64,000 bases of DNA from contig NZ_CP015987.1 in NCBI RefSeq assembly GCF_001658005.1, forward strand, positions 310,001 through 374,000, written 5' to 3'. Source of the stretch: Sphingobium sp. EP60837. GTDB taxonomy: Bacteria > Pseudomonadota > Alphaproteobacteria > Sphingomonadales > Sphingomonadaceae. Made by a program: the position numbers and the translations under genes. The notes beneath the pieces are model-generated. The model did no database searches, had not been told where the DNA came from, and saw only the letters and a list, made by a program, of their open reading frames with translations. Positions 44,198 to 51,150 of this stretch are shown here, piece by piece; the stretch's first letter is position 1; each line of letters begins with the position of its first letter.

Positions 44198-45985
44198 ATG
44201 ATTCGAGAAGCCCCCGCGTCGTCCGAAAATGCAAAGCTGGGTGATCACAGCGCGGATCGGCGCATGATCATGCTGGCTGCAATGGCGCTCTTCGTCGGAA
44301 GCGGCGGCGCGGTTGGGGCATGGATGCTGCTCAAGATGATTGCGCTAGCGATCAACCTTTTTTGGTATGGGCGCTTGTCATCGGCGGAGGCGGACATGGC
44401 CGACAGCGTCGTGGGCATGGGCGTGTTGATCATTCCGCTGGCTGGCAGCCTGATCGTCGGTCTGATCGCCCGCTACGGGTCAGAGAAGATACGCGGGCAC
44501 GGCATACCCGAAGCCATCGAGACAATATTGTTCGGGGAAAGCCGGCTTTCGCTGAAGGTTGCGGTCCTCAAGCCTGTTTCCTCCGCAATTTCTATTGGCA
44601 GCGGGGGTCCGTTTGGGGCGGAAGGGCCCATTATCATGACAGGTGGCGCGATCGGGTCGTTATTTGCCCAATGTTTTCATTTGAGCGCCGCGGAACGCAA
44701 GACGCTGCTCGTCGCGGGAGCGGCCGCCGGGATGACGGCGATTTTTGGTACGCCGCTGGCCGCCATATTGCTGGCGACTGAAGTGCTGCTGTTCGAATGG
44801 AAGCCGCGGAGCTTCGTGCCGGTCGTGCTTGCCGTGCTGGTTGCTTTTGCCTGGCGGCCTTGGCTCATCGGCAGCGGGCCGATGTTCGCTGCAGATCTAC
44901 ATGTGCCCGCTGGCGTATGGCCGTTGGTGTGCGCGATCGGGATGGGCCTGCTTCTTGGTGTCGAGGCGACACTGCTTTCGACAGCGCTTTACCAGATTGA
45001 GGATAGCTTTCACCGCCTGCCCCTCCATTGGATGTGGTGGCCTGCGCTGGGGTCGATCGCCGTCGGGCTAGGCGGTTTGATTGATCCCCGGGTGTTGGGA
45101 GCAGGATATGCCAATATACACGCTCTGCTAGGAAACAGCCTTGAGATGCGGGCGATCGCGACGTTGTTGGCTATAAAGGCAATTGTCTGGCTCATTGCAC
45201 TCGGTTCAGGCACTTCAGGTGGCGTGCTGGCACCACTGTTGATCCTGGGCGGAGCGCTGGGGTGTCTGGTCGGACAGTATCTGCCGGGGGACGCCGGCTT
45301 TTGGGCCATGATCGGTATGGCGGGCATCATGAGTGGGGCGATGCGGGCGCCGATGACGGGCGCGCTATTCGCCGCCGAACTCACAGGCGAGTTCGATGCG
45401 CTGCCAATTTGCATCGCCGGAGCGGTGAGCGCCTACGCCGTCAGCGTGTTGCTGATGCGCCGGTCGATCCTGACAGAGAAGATCGCGCGACGCGGGCGGC
45501 ACATTTTTCAGGAGTATAGCGTCGATGCGCTGGATCTGTTGCAGGCGAGGGAATTGATGACGGTAGATCCCGACACCCTTTCGGGCGAGATGACCGTGGA
45601 GGCGGCGATCGCGTTCTTCCACAATGACGCAAACCACCGCAGCTATCCCTTGGTCGATGGTGCCGGACGCTTGCAAGGGCTGGTGTCGCGCAGCGATGTG
45701 CTGCGCTGGCAGGTTGAAGGGGTGGATGGCGCGACTTCGTTGGTTGAGAATTTGTCGGACCCCTCCCAGCCTTCCGCCTTTCCGGAAAGCCCAGGCGGGG
45801 TGGTGGCCGACCTCATTGTTCAGTCTGGCGTCGGGCGCATTCCCATCATTGAAGGGGAAAGCCGCAAGGTAGTCGGCATTCTGACGCGCCAGGACCTGTT
45901 AAAAGCCCGGCACAAAATTCGGACCGGCGAAACGGAGCGGACGCGTCACGCCAGGTGGAGGGTGAACCCCCTCGTTACCAGTTGA
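44198..45985 (+). CDS. CLC-family chloride channel with C-terminal CBS domains
   Basis: A 595-residue CLC protein. Selectivity motifs are 'GHGIPEAIE' (101-108), 'GSGGPFGAEGPII' with gating Glu142, and 'GSGTSGGVLAPLL'. The residue at the position of ClcA's internal proton glutamate E203 is Val196 ('LLATEVLLFEW'), as in true CLC channels, so passive chloride conduction is more likely than H+/Cl- exchange. The first motif has His101 where ClcA has Ser107. Two CBS domains (about 460-580) may bind nucleotides. GAGGGAT precedes ATG 44198. It is under the MarR-type operator. Confidence 0.9.
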   Translation: MIREAPASSENAKLGDHSADRRMIMLAAMALFVGSGGAVGAWMLLKMIALAINLFWYGRLSSAEADMADSVVGMGVLIIPLAGSLIVGLIARYGSEKIRGHGIPEAIETILFGESRLSLKVAVLKPVSSAISIGSGGPFGAEGPIIMTGGAIGSLFAQCFHLSAAERKTLLVAGAAAGMTAIFGTPLAAILLATEVLLFEWKPRSFVPVVLAVLVAFAWRPWLIGSGPMFAADLHVPAGVWPLVCAIGMGLLLGVEATLLSTALYQIEDSFHRLPLHWMWWPALGSIAVGLGGLIDPRVLGAGYANIHALLGNSLEMRAIATLLAIKAIVWLIALGSGTSGGVLAPLLILGGALGCLVGQYLPGDAGFWAMIGMAGIMSGAMRAPMTGALFAAELTGEFDALPICIAGAVSAYAVSVLLMRRSILTEKIARRGRHIFQEYSVDALDLLQARELMTVDPDTLSGEMTVEAAIAFFHNDANHRSYPLVDGAGRLQGLVSRSDVLRWQVEGVDGATSLVENLSDPSQPSAFPESPGGVVADLIVQSGVGRIPIIEGESRKVVGILTRQDLLKARHKIRTGETERTRHARWRVNPLVTS

Positions 45986-45987
45986 CC

Positions 45988-46006
45988 TATATCGCAACGC
46001 GATATA
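45988..46006. promoter_or_regulatory. MarR operator candidate 2
   Basis: TATATCGC-AAC-GCGATATA is a perfect 8-bp inverted repeat directly after the channel gene and 67 bp before the next small gene. Its core TATCG-N5-CGATA equals that of the MarR/CLC site, so the same regulator probably controls the gene at 46074. Confidence 0.6.
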
Positions 46007-46073
46007 TATCTTGTTGAAAGAGGATGCCGTCTGACGGGGATCGCCGTGATGTCAGCCTCAAGGAGAGGCGGCC

Positions 46074-46364
46074 ATGTTTGTTATGACCATAATCCTCGAG
46101 TCCATCCCTCTCGTCATCGGGAGCGCGTTGATAGCTTCGCTACTGTGCTGGCTGGCATTGATCTGCGCTAGCCGGATGCACCATCAAGACTGGGCCGCAT
46201 GTTTTGTTGTGGTCCTGCTGGCGATTCTCCTCCTGAGTGGCCTGACACAGAACCAGCTCGTTCGGCTAAGCGCGATCTTTGGCTTGTTCGGCGCTCTGTT
46301 GCTGTCGATTTTGACTCGCGATCGAAATGAACCCTCGGGCATGGTCAGGCGGAGAGGCGAGTGA
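46074..46364 (+). CDS. Small membrane protein of unknown function
   Basis: A 96-residue protein with three hydrophobic segments ('IILESIPLVIGSALIASLLC', 'AACFVVVLLAILLLSGLT', 'AIFGLFGALLLSIL') and a basic C-terminus. AAGGAGAGG precedes the ATG. No family recognised. The upstream palindrome links it to the MarR/CLC unit, so a role in the same stress or ion response is possible. Its stop touches the next start. Confidence 0.65.
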   Translation: MFVMTIILESIPLVIGSALIASLLCWLALICASRMHHQDWAACFVVVLLAILLLSGLTQNQLVRLSAIFGLFGALLLSILTRDRNEPSGMVRRRGE

Positions 46365-46552
46365 TGGGATCGCGCTGCTGGAATTATCCCGCCCTCGTCT
46401 CGCGCATTGGCGAAGAACAGCAGCCAGACCGGGCAGCCCTGCGCGTTCTCGTGCAACGCATGCGCCGGGAAGCCTTTCCTGAAAGCAGCGAGCCAGCGCT
46501 GCAAAGATGGCAAGTACGACAGGCCGTCATCGCGGCTTTAGGGCGGCGATAA
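46364..46552 (+). CDS. Small hypothetical protein
   Basis: ATG 46364 overlaps the preceding TGA by one base. About 62 residues, basic and helical ('EEQQPDRAALRVLVQRMRRE', 'LQRWQVRQAVIAALGRR'). No motif is known. Coupling to the membrane-protein gene is the main support for it. Confidence 0.45.
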   Translation: MGSRCWNYPALVSRIGEEQQPDRAALRVLVQRMRREAFPESSEPALQRWQVRQAVIAALGRR

Positions 46553-46686
46553 CGTTGCCTCGCCATTGGCGGACGAATTGACGGTTACCCGAAGCAGCCG
46601 CTCCCTCCATCTTCACTTCTCGGCGACGCTTAAGCGAGATTCAGCCGGGCTGCTGATCTGCTAGAACAGCGACAGATGGAGAATTG

Positions 46687-46797
46687 ATGAAAAATGGGCT
46701 GGCCTACGGACCAGCCCACAAGGAGGAGTTTCTTCAGATGAAGAACCTCAGGGTCGCACCCGTACAATATGATTATCGGCTGATTCGGATTGTATAA
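46687..46797 (+). CDS. Possible 36-residue peptide with internal hairpin
   Basis: ATG 46687 follows GGAG by about 6 nt and opens 36 codons ('MKNGLAYGPAHKEEFLQMKN', then 'LRVAPVQYDYRLIRIV'). Codons 4-11 form a perfect stem TGGGCTGG/CCAGCCCA, followed at once by AAGGAGGAG and a second in-frame ATG at 46738. It could be one small protein or a structured leader controlling a 19-residue product. No homologue is known to me; the rest of 46553-46975 has nothing else. Confidence 0.35.
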   Translation: MKNGLAYGPAHKEEFLQMKNLRVAPVQYDYRLIRIV

Positions 46798-46975
46798 ATC
46801 CGACAAGCATCAGCATTCACCATCATTAGTTCACAGCGCCATCTAAAATATTAAAACCGCCCACTTTATATTTATCGAGGTCAGGTCGACGGTACGCAGA
46901 CCATTGACGCTGAACTGCAAATCAGGCATTGGCCGCTGCGGCAGCCGAGGGACATCGGCACATGAGAGGATGCCC

Positions 46976-47254
46976 ATGAGCCTGACGCAGGTTGATTACC
47001 ATAAGTCTTTTCACAAGTTGTTCATCGAATGTCTTTCGCAACAAAGACGTCCCACAGAAGAAGAAATTGATCTGATCGCCGGAGAGATCTGGAGAAGCAG
47101 CCACGGCTGCGTGACTGGACAGCCGTGGACCGATGTCCCACGAGGCAGCGATGCACATCGGCAGATGATTAATGCGGCCCGCGCCGCGTTAGGCGCCCAT
47201 GCGAAGCAACTCTGCGCATCGAACGACGAGCAGAATTTAATGACCGCGGCTTAG
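46976..47254 (+). CDS. Hypothetical protein, 92 residues
   Basis: ATG 46976 lies 6 nt after GAGAGG; ATG 46970 directly abuts that box and is unlikely. The product is soluble, with 'YHKSFHKLFIECLSQQRRPT' and 'EEIDLIAGEIWRSSHGCVTG'. No domain is recognised. Its codon use looks ordinary for the window. Confidence 0.5.
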   Translation: MSLTQVDYHKSFHKLFIECLSQQRRPTEEEIDLIAGEIWRSSHGCVTGQPWTDVPRGSDAHRQMINAARAALGAHAKQLCASNDEQNLMTAA

Positions 47255-47915
47255 CCGAGCCGCATTTCGGGGTCCGGGTCGTAGGACACATGGACCACTA
47301 TAAACAGCTTCCGCCACTGACCTGTTCGCAATCCATCAATCATCATTGCCGATGTGAGTACATCCACGCCGCGCAACAGAGATGCCCCGCGCCGACGTCC
47401 TGTGACCCGGGGCGAGTCCGAGAGGCTTCGGTGATCTGGATCATACGTCGGGGGCAGCGAAGCAACGATGGCGCGGTGGGATTATGTCGTTCGCTGCTAC
47501 CGACGAATCTAATGGACTATCTCGCGTGATGGATAGACGACTCGCGCCCGGCGGATGCATAGTGAGGATCCCGACAGCCCCGCCTCGGCCCCCTTCTGAG
47601 GCGGGGCAAATTATCGGCAAGAGAGGCGTATCTGCCACCTGCACCGGGAAGCAGTTGAGCCGGTAATGGAGCGGATCGACAGCTTCCGGCGGGACATCAG
47701 TCAGCGACGAACGGCAAGATTGGCGCATTGCCGTCGCCGCGTATAGATGGACCTGAGCGCTGCGATGTCGGCTTTTCCAATCGAGAATTTCAAGCGGTCC
47801 TTTGCAAAAGAGCCGGCTAAGAATCCTGGCACTTCTGGGTTGTTTAACGGGTGCTACCCACTTTGGTTAGAACCGCTCTGTTGGCAACGATCGAGTCAAC
47901 ATCATTGAGTGCAGC
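47255..47915. other. Gene-poor stretch with one strong hairpin
   Basis: About 660 bp without a credible gene. Only the hairpin at 47577-47607 stands out. Short open frames lack a ribosome site and motifs. Confidence 0.4.
47577..47607. terminator. GC-rich hairpin, possible terminator
   Basis: GCCCCGCCTC and GAGGCGGGGC make a perfect 10-bp stem with an 11-nt loop. An A/T-rich run follows on the plus strand but not a true T-tract. It could end transcription from the left or be part of an unseen RNA. Confidence 0.4.
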
Positions 47916-48323
47916 TCATGCACCGGCCAGCCGGAGCCAATTCTCCACCCTCAGGCCCGGAACACGGGCGAACGCACGGACATTGACCGTTACCAGCGTC
48001 GCATCGAGCGCCAGCGCATGCGCCGCGATGACCATGTCATTCGCGCCGATCGGGGTGCCGTGTCGTTCGAGCGATGCGCGCAAAACGCCGTAGTGGCGGT
48101 CTGCGTCATCAGCCAGCGGCAGGACGGGAAGGCGTTTGAGGATACCCTCAAGCTGCGCGGTCAATCGCTCGGAGCCGCGCCGTTCGGCGCCAAAGCGCAG
48201 CTCGCTGGCGACGATAATGCTCGTGCTGACAGCCTCCGCCGGCAGCGCCGTGATCCGCGCCCCAATCACGCCCCGGGGATGCCGGACCAGGTCTGACAGG
48301 ATGTCGGTGTCAAGAAGGTACAT
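47916..48323 (-). CDS. vapC: VapC-type PIN-domain toxin
   Basis: A 135-residue PIN-domain ribonuclease: 'MYLLDTDILSDLVRHP' with Asp5, Glu in 'VASELRFGAE', 'GANDMVIAAHALALDATLVT' with the third acid, and 'VNVRAFARVPGLRVENW'. VapC toxins cut tRNA or rRNA and are held inactive by VapB. The gene has no Shine-Dalgarno of its own; it starts 2 nt after a TGA that ends the orphaned tail of a vapB frame. The rest of vapB now points the other way (see 48392), so vapC lacks promoter and full antitoxin in this arrangement. Confidence 0.88.
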   Translation of the reverse strand: MYLLDTDILSDLVRHPRGVIGARITALPAEAVSTSIIVASELRFGAERRGSERLTAQLEGILKRLPVLPLADDADRHYGVLRASLERHGTPIGANDMVIAAHALALDATLVTVNVRAFARVPGLRVENWLRLAGA

Positions 48324-48325
48324 GA

Positions 48326-48367
48326 TCAGAACGCAACGTCGTCCGCAGGCCGATCGTGGATCGCGCT
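48326..48367 (-). pseudogene. vapB: Orphaned 3' end of vapB
   Basis: The minus strand reads S-A-I-H-D-R-P-A-D-D-V-A-F and TGA, the typical C-terminal tail of a VapB antitoxin, 2 nt before vapC. It joins in frame with codon 65 of the plus-strand vapB if the intervening segment is inverted. Confidence 0.7.
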
Positions 48368-48391
48368 ATTGTCATAGGCCAAGGAGATGCC

Positions 48392-48640
48392 ATGAACGCC
48401 GAGCGCCACGTCAAACTGTTCGAGAACGGCCGCAGCCAGGCGGTCCGCATTCCGCGTGAGTTTGAACTGCCGGGCAACGACGCGATCATGCGCAAGGAAG
48501 GCCAGCGGTTGATCATCGAACCCGCGCCTGTCCTGTCGCTGGCTGCCTATCTGGCAACCCTGCAGCCCATCGAGGAGGATTTTAGCATAGGCCAATTCGA
48601 AAGGCGAGCCATGACGCTTCAGTCCCCCGGCCCGCTTTGA
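48392..48640 (+). CDS. vapB: VapB-type antitoxin with replaced C-terminus (inverted segment)
   Basis: An AbrB/SpoVT-type DNA-binding N-terminus: 'VKLFENGRSQAVRIPREFEL' and 'IMRKEGQRLIIEPAP'. AAGGAG precedes ATG 48392. Residues 1-65 follow the VapB family up to 'LATLQPIEEDFS'; the remaining 17 ('IGQFERRAMTLQSPGPL') do not resemble any antitoxin tail. The missing tail is found on the opposite strand beside vapC. Turning about 48368-48586 around restores a 77-residue VapB, directly upstream of vapC. In the present orientation the protein could still bind DNA but probably not the toxin. Confidence 0.8.
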   Translation: MNAERHVKLFENGRSQAVRIPREFELPGNDAIMRKEGQRLIIEPAPVLSLAAYLATLQPIEEDFSIGQFERRAMTLQSPGPL

Positions 48641-48682
48641 TCGCCGCAGGCACGGGGAGATTAGGATGGCCGCAACAACCGC

Positions 48683-49813
48683 CTATGCGCCCAGCTTCCG
48701 CATCAGCCGCCCGGCCGCCCCCTGCTCGGCGGCGAGGTTCCGGTTGTAGGCGAGCGGCATGCGCGGGCTTTTCCAGCGCAGCGCGTCCATGATCCCGGCG
48801 AGTTCCTCGCCGCTGACGAACAGATCCTGGTTGAGCCCCACCCGCGTCGAATGGGCGCTGATCCCCTGGAGCAGGTGCGCGAGGTCCTCCGCCGTCAGAT
48901 CCGGCAGCGCGCCGCGGGCGAAGGCGCGGCGGATGATCGCGCGCCAGAGCGGCCCGATCGAGCCGGGATGCAGCGCCGCCGTCCCCACGTCATAGGCGAC
49001 CCGGGCGGGCTGCGCTGGCGTCCCCTCCCCGCGGCGCCACCGCCAGTGGCCGTCCGCGTCGCGGGTGCCGACCGGCTCCCCTGGGACAGCGGGGCGCGCG
49101 CGGATCCGCCGCACCTGCACCCGGCGGAACAACGGCCCCGCCGCAATCCCCGCCGCCTCCAACCAGGCGGTGACCGCACGCACGCTGCGCGGGCTCAGGA
49201 ACGCGGTTGCCCCCTCCCCTTCGGGATCGCCCTTAGAACGCGGCACTCGCAGCAGCCGCGCCTCGGGGTCGGTCGCGTCGAGAATGTGCTCCACCTGGAT
49301 CGCCACCAGCTCGGAAGCGCGCAGCCCGCTATCATAGGCGGTGGACAACAGCGCCTTGTCGCGCAGCTCGGGCAGGGTGTCGCCGCAGCTGTCGAGCAAC
49401 GCCCGGATATTGAGCCCGCGCGGCGCCTCGGCGACGACATCGCGGACCGGCCCCTTGAACCGCAGCGGCCGCGCCTGGGCTTGCGCGCTGCCCTGCGCCC
49501 GCTGGATCGCGCGCAGCGTGAGCTTGACCAGTTCGGCTTGGGTCGGATCCTTGAGGTCGAGCAGCTGGTGGAGCTTGGCGATCGAGGCCTTGTAGCGGGC
49601 GAGCGAGGCGGGTTTCGCCCCCTGCCCGGCGCGCGCGTCGCAATAGTCGGCCACCACTTGCGGCGTGGCGGGCAGGGCGATCCGGCCGGTGCGGCGGCAC
49701 CACAGGTCGAAGGCCTCGAGGTCGCTTTTCAGCGCGCGGATCGAATGCGGGGATGAGGCCGCCTGATAAGCTTCGTTGATCACGACACGCTCGCCGACGC
49801 GCATGGCAGTCAC
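48683..49813 (-). CDS. Tyrosine recombinase/integrase
   Basis: A 376-residue site-specific recombinase. The N-terminal SAM-like core domain ('SIRALKSDLEAFDLWCRRTG') precedes the catalytic domain, with Arg in 'YDSGLRASELVAIQ', Lys in 'PRSKGDPEGEG', H-x2-R in 'ISAHSTRVGLNQDL' and Tyr in 'PLAYNRNLAAE'. This lineage is frequent on sphingomonad plasmids and islands. The annotated start is a GTG; ATG 49804 is an alternative, and neither has a strong ribosome site. It ends 42 bp from the rearranged vapB and could have taken part in local rearrangement. The 277 bp upstream (49814-50090) hold no gene. Confidence 0.88.
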   Translation of the reverse strand: MTAMRVGERVVINEAYQAASSPHSIRALKSDLEAFDLWCRRTGRIALPATPQVVADYCDARAGQGAKPASLARYKASIAKLHQLLDLKDPTQAELVKLTLRAIQRAQGSAQAQARPLRFKGPVRDVVAEAPRGLNIRALLDSCGDTLPELRDKALLSTAYDSGLRASELVAIQVEHILDATDPEARLLRVPRSKGDPEGEGATAFLSPRSVRAVTAWLEAAGIAAGPLFRRVQVRRIRARPAVPGEPVGTRDADGHWRWRRGEGTPAQPARVAYDVGTAALHPGSIGPLWRAIIRRAFARGALPDLTAEDLAHLLQGISAHSTRVGLNQDLFVSGEELAGIMDALRWKSPRMPLAYNRNLAAEQGAAGRLMRKLGA

Positions 49814-50090
49814 GGCCCAGGCGAGATCGTTGGCCGATGCGCACGCGAGACCGCCGGTATCGACGGAAATCGGTGCACTCTCGTCAGACCGGGCCCTTGT
49901 TCCATCCTGCTCCGTTTAGCCCACCTTCTGAGAAGACAACAAATCCGCTTCTGTGATTGCACTTATCACGAGTGACGAAAGCCGGCGCTCATAGAAGACT
50001 TTCTGTATTCTTTCATCAGTACGAACTAATCTTCATAGCCGGGCATGGTGGTGCGGCCCCGATAGGTCTGTATCACAACTTCGTTCTCTT

Positions 50091-50690
50091 TTACAGCTTT
50101 GCCCCTGCGGCCCTCAAGGATTCCTTGACGCGGGTGATGGCCATTTCGAGCGGCTCCGTCTCGCCCAAAAGGATGAAGCTGCCGTTGAGCGCGAAGGTGC
50201 AATGGCCATGGACCGTGGCGACCAGTGAGCGCGCCAGGCGCGGCGCAAGATCCTTGGCTTTGCGCGGAAGGACAGCGGTTACTTCGCGGACGACGACTTC
50301 GGTGAGGCCCGCGCGCTGCCGGGCATAGTCTTCCGGCATCCGGACGCCAAGCGGCAGGCGATGATCGTAAATCGCCATCCAGATGTGGAGATTGTCCCGG
50401 GCGAAGTCGAAATAGCCTTCAACCAGCGCAGCGATGCGGTCCTCCGGATTGTCAGACAGGCGGGCCTCCAGAAAATCGGCCCAAAGATCGAAGGTGCGCG
50501 TGTTGATTGCAACAATCAGTCGGTCGTAGCTGCCGAACACATTATAGAGCGTACCGACTGAATAACCGATACGCTTGGCCACCTCCCGCGAGGAGAAATG
50601 AGCAAAGCCCACCTCCGCCATGTGGCGGTGGCCCTGCGCAACGATCATCTCGGCAAGTTCTTCGCGGCTATGGTCTGAGCGTCTTCCCAT
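50091..50690 (-). CDS. TetR/AcrR-family transcriptional regulator
   Basis: A 199-residue regulator. The N-terminal helix-turn-helix 'FSSREVAKRIGYSVGTLYNV' is canonical; the C-terminal ligand domain ('FDLWADFLEARLSDNPEDRI', 'VHGHCTFALNGSFILLG') resembles the WHG/TetR_C_33 group. It is divergent from the DUF2339 gene. Two tandem 17-bp near-palindromes lie just upstream and are probably its operators, so it likely represses itself and perhaps the DUF2339 genes. The ligand is unknown. Confidence 0.88.
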   Translation of the reverse strand: MGRRSDHSREELAEMIVAQGHRHMAEVGFAHFSSREVAKRIGYSVGTLYNVFGSYDRLIVAINTRTFDLWADFLEARLSDNPEDRIAALVEGYFDFARDNLHIWMAIYDHRLPLGVRMPEDYARQRAGLTEVVVREVTAVLPRKAKDLAPRLARSLVATVHGHCTFALNGSFILLGETEPLEMAITRVKESLRAAGAKL

Positions 50691-50712
50691 CGTTCAAAAG
50701 GATAATAAGGGA

Positions 50713-50752
50713 ATTGAACGATGTCTAATAAATTTATTGAACAGCGTCTAAT
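50713..50752. promoter_or_regulatory. Tandem TetR operator candidates
   Basis: ATTGAACGATGTCTAAT (50713-50729) and ATTGAACAGCGTCTAAT (50736-50752) are 17-bp direct repeats with a 23-bp period. Each is itself an imperfect palindrome, ATTRRAC-N3-GTYYAAT. They lie between the TetR start (50690) and the DUF2339 start (50791). Confidence 0.6.
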
Positions 50753-50790
50753 TTTACGTTAGCGACGGTTTAGATCGTCGGGCTTCAGGG

Positions 50791-51150
50791 GTGCGACTCA
50801 TGTTTGTGACGCTCATTTTGCTGGTTTTCGGAGTGTTGCTGCTCGACATGCGCAAGCGGCTGAAGGTGGCGGAAACGCGGCTGGCGTCGCTGGAAGGGGA
50901 TCCCATCCTTGCCCGTCATCCCCGCGAGCCGCAGGGCGATGCAAGCCAGAGCGGGGACCCGTCTCCTGCGCGTTCCGTTTTGGGTGAACTGCCGGAGATG
51001 GATCAGCCTACGCCCAACTCGGCTTCCCCCTTTTTTGGAAATGATGCGGGGGAGAGAGTGGTGCCGCCTGCGCGAGTGGTAGCGCGGAGGATAGAGAGTG
51101 TCGAAGCCCCGCCCCCTGCCGAAAAAGGTGGAAGCAGCCGCGCCCGTTGA
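50791..51150 (+). pseudogene. N-terminal piece of a frameshifted DUF2339 protein
   Basis: The 119 codons give one TM helix ('MFVTLILLVFGVLLLD'), a coiled coil ('MRKRLKVAETRLASLEGD') and a Pro-rich linker, which is the standard start of DUF2339 proteins. At the AAAAAGG run near 51120-51127 an extra base moves the frame; skipping one G continues into the following frame as 'PPPAEKVEAAAPVEPAKD'. So this is the first part of the gene at 51098, separated by a one-base insertion, sequencing error or recoding. Confidence 0.65.

Noticed and set aside
47577..47607. Hairpin as a riboswitch
   Set aside because: Single simple stem without conserved bulges or a downstream gene in position.
51098..51150. 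Programmed ribosomal frameshift in DUF2339
   Set aside because: The needed shift is +1 and no recognised slippery heptamer or stimulatory structure is visible; indel or error is simpler.
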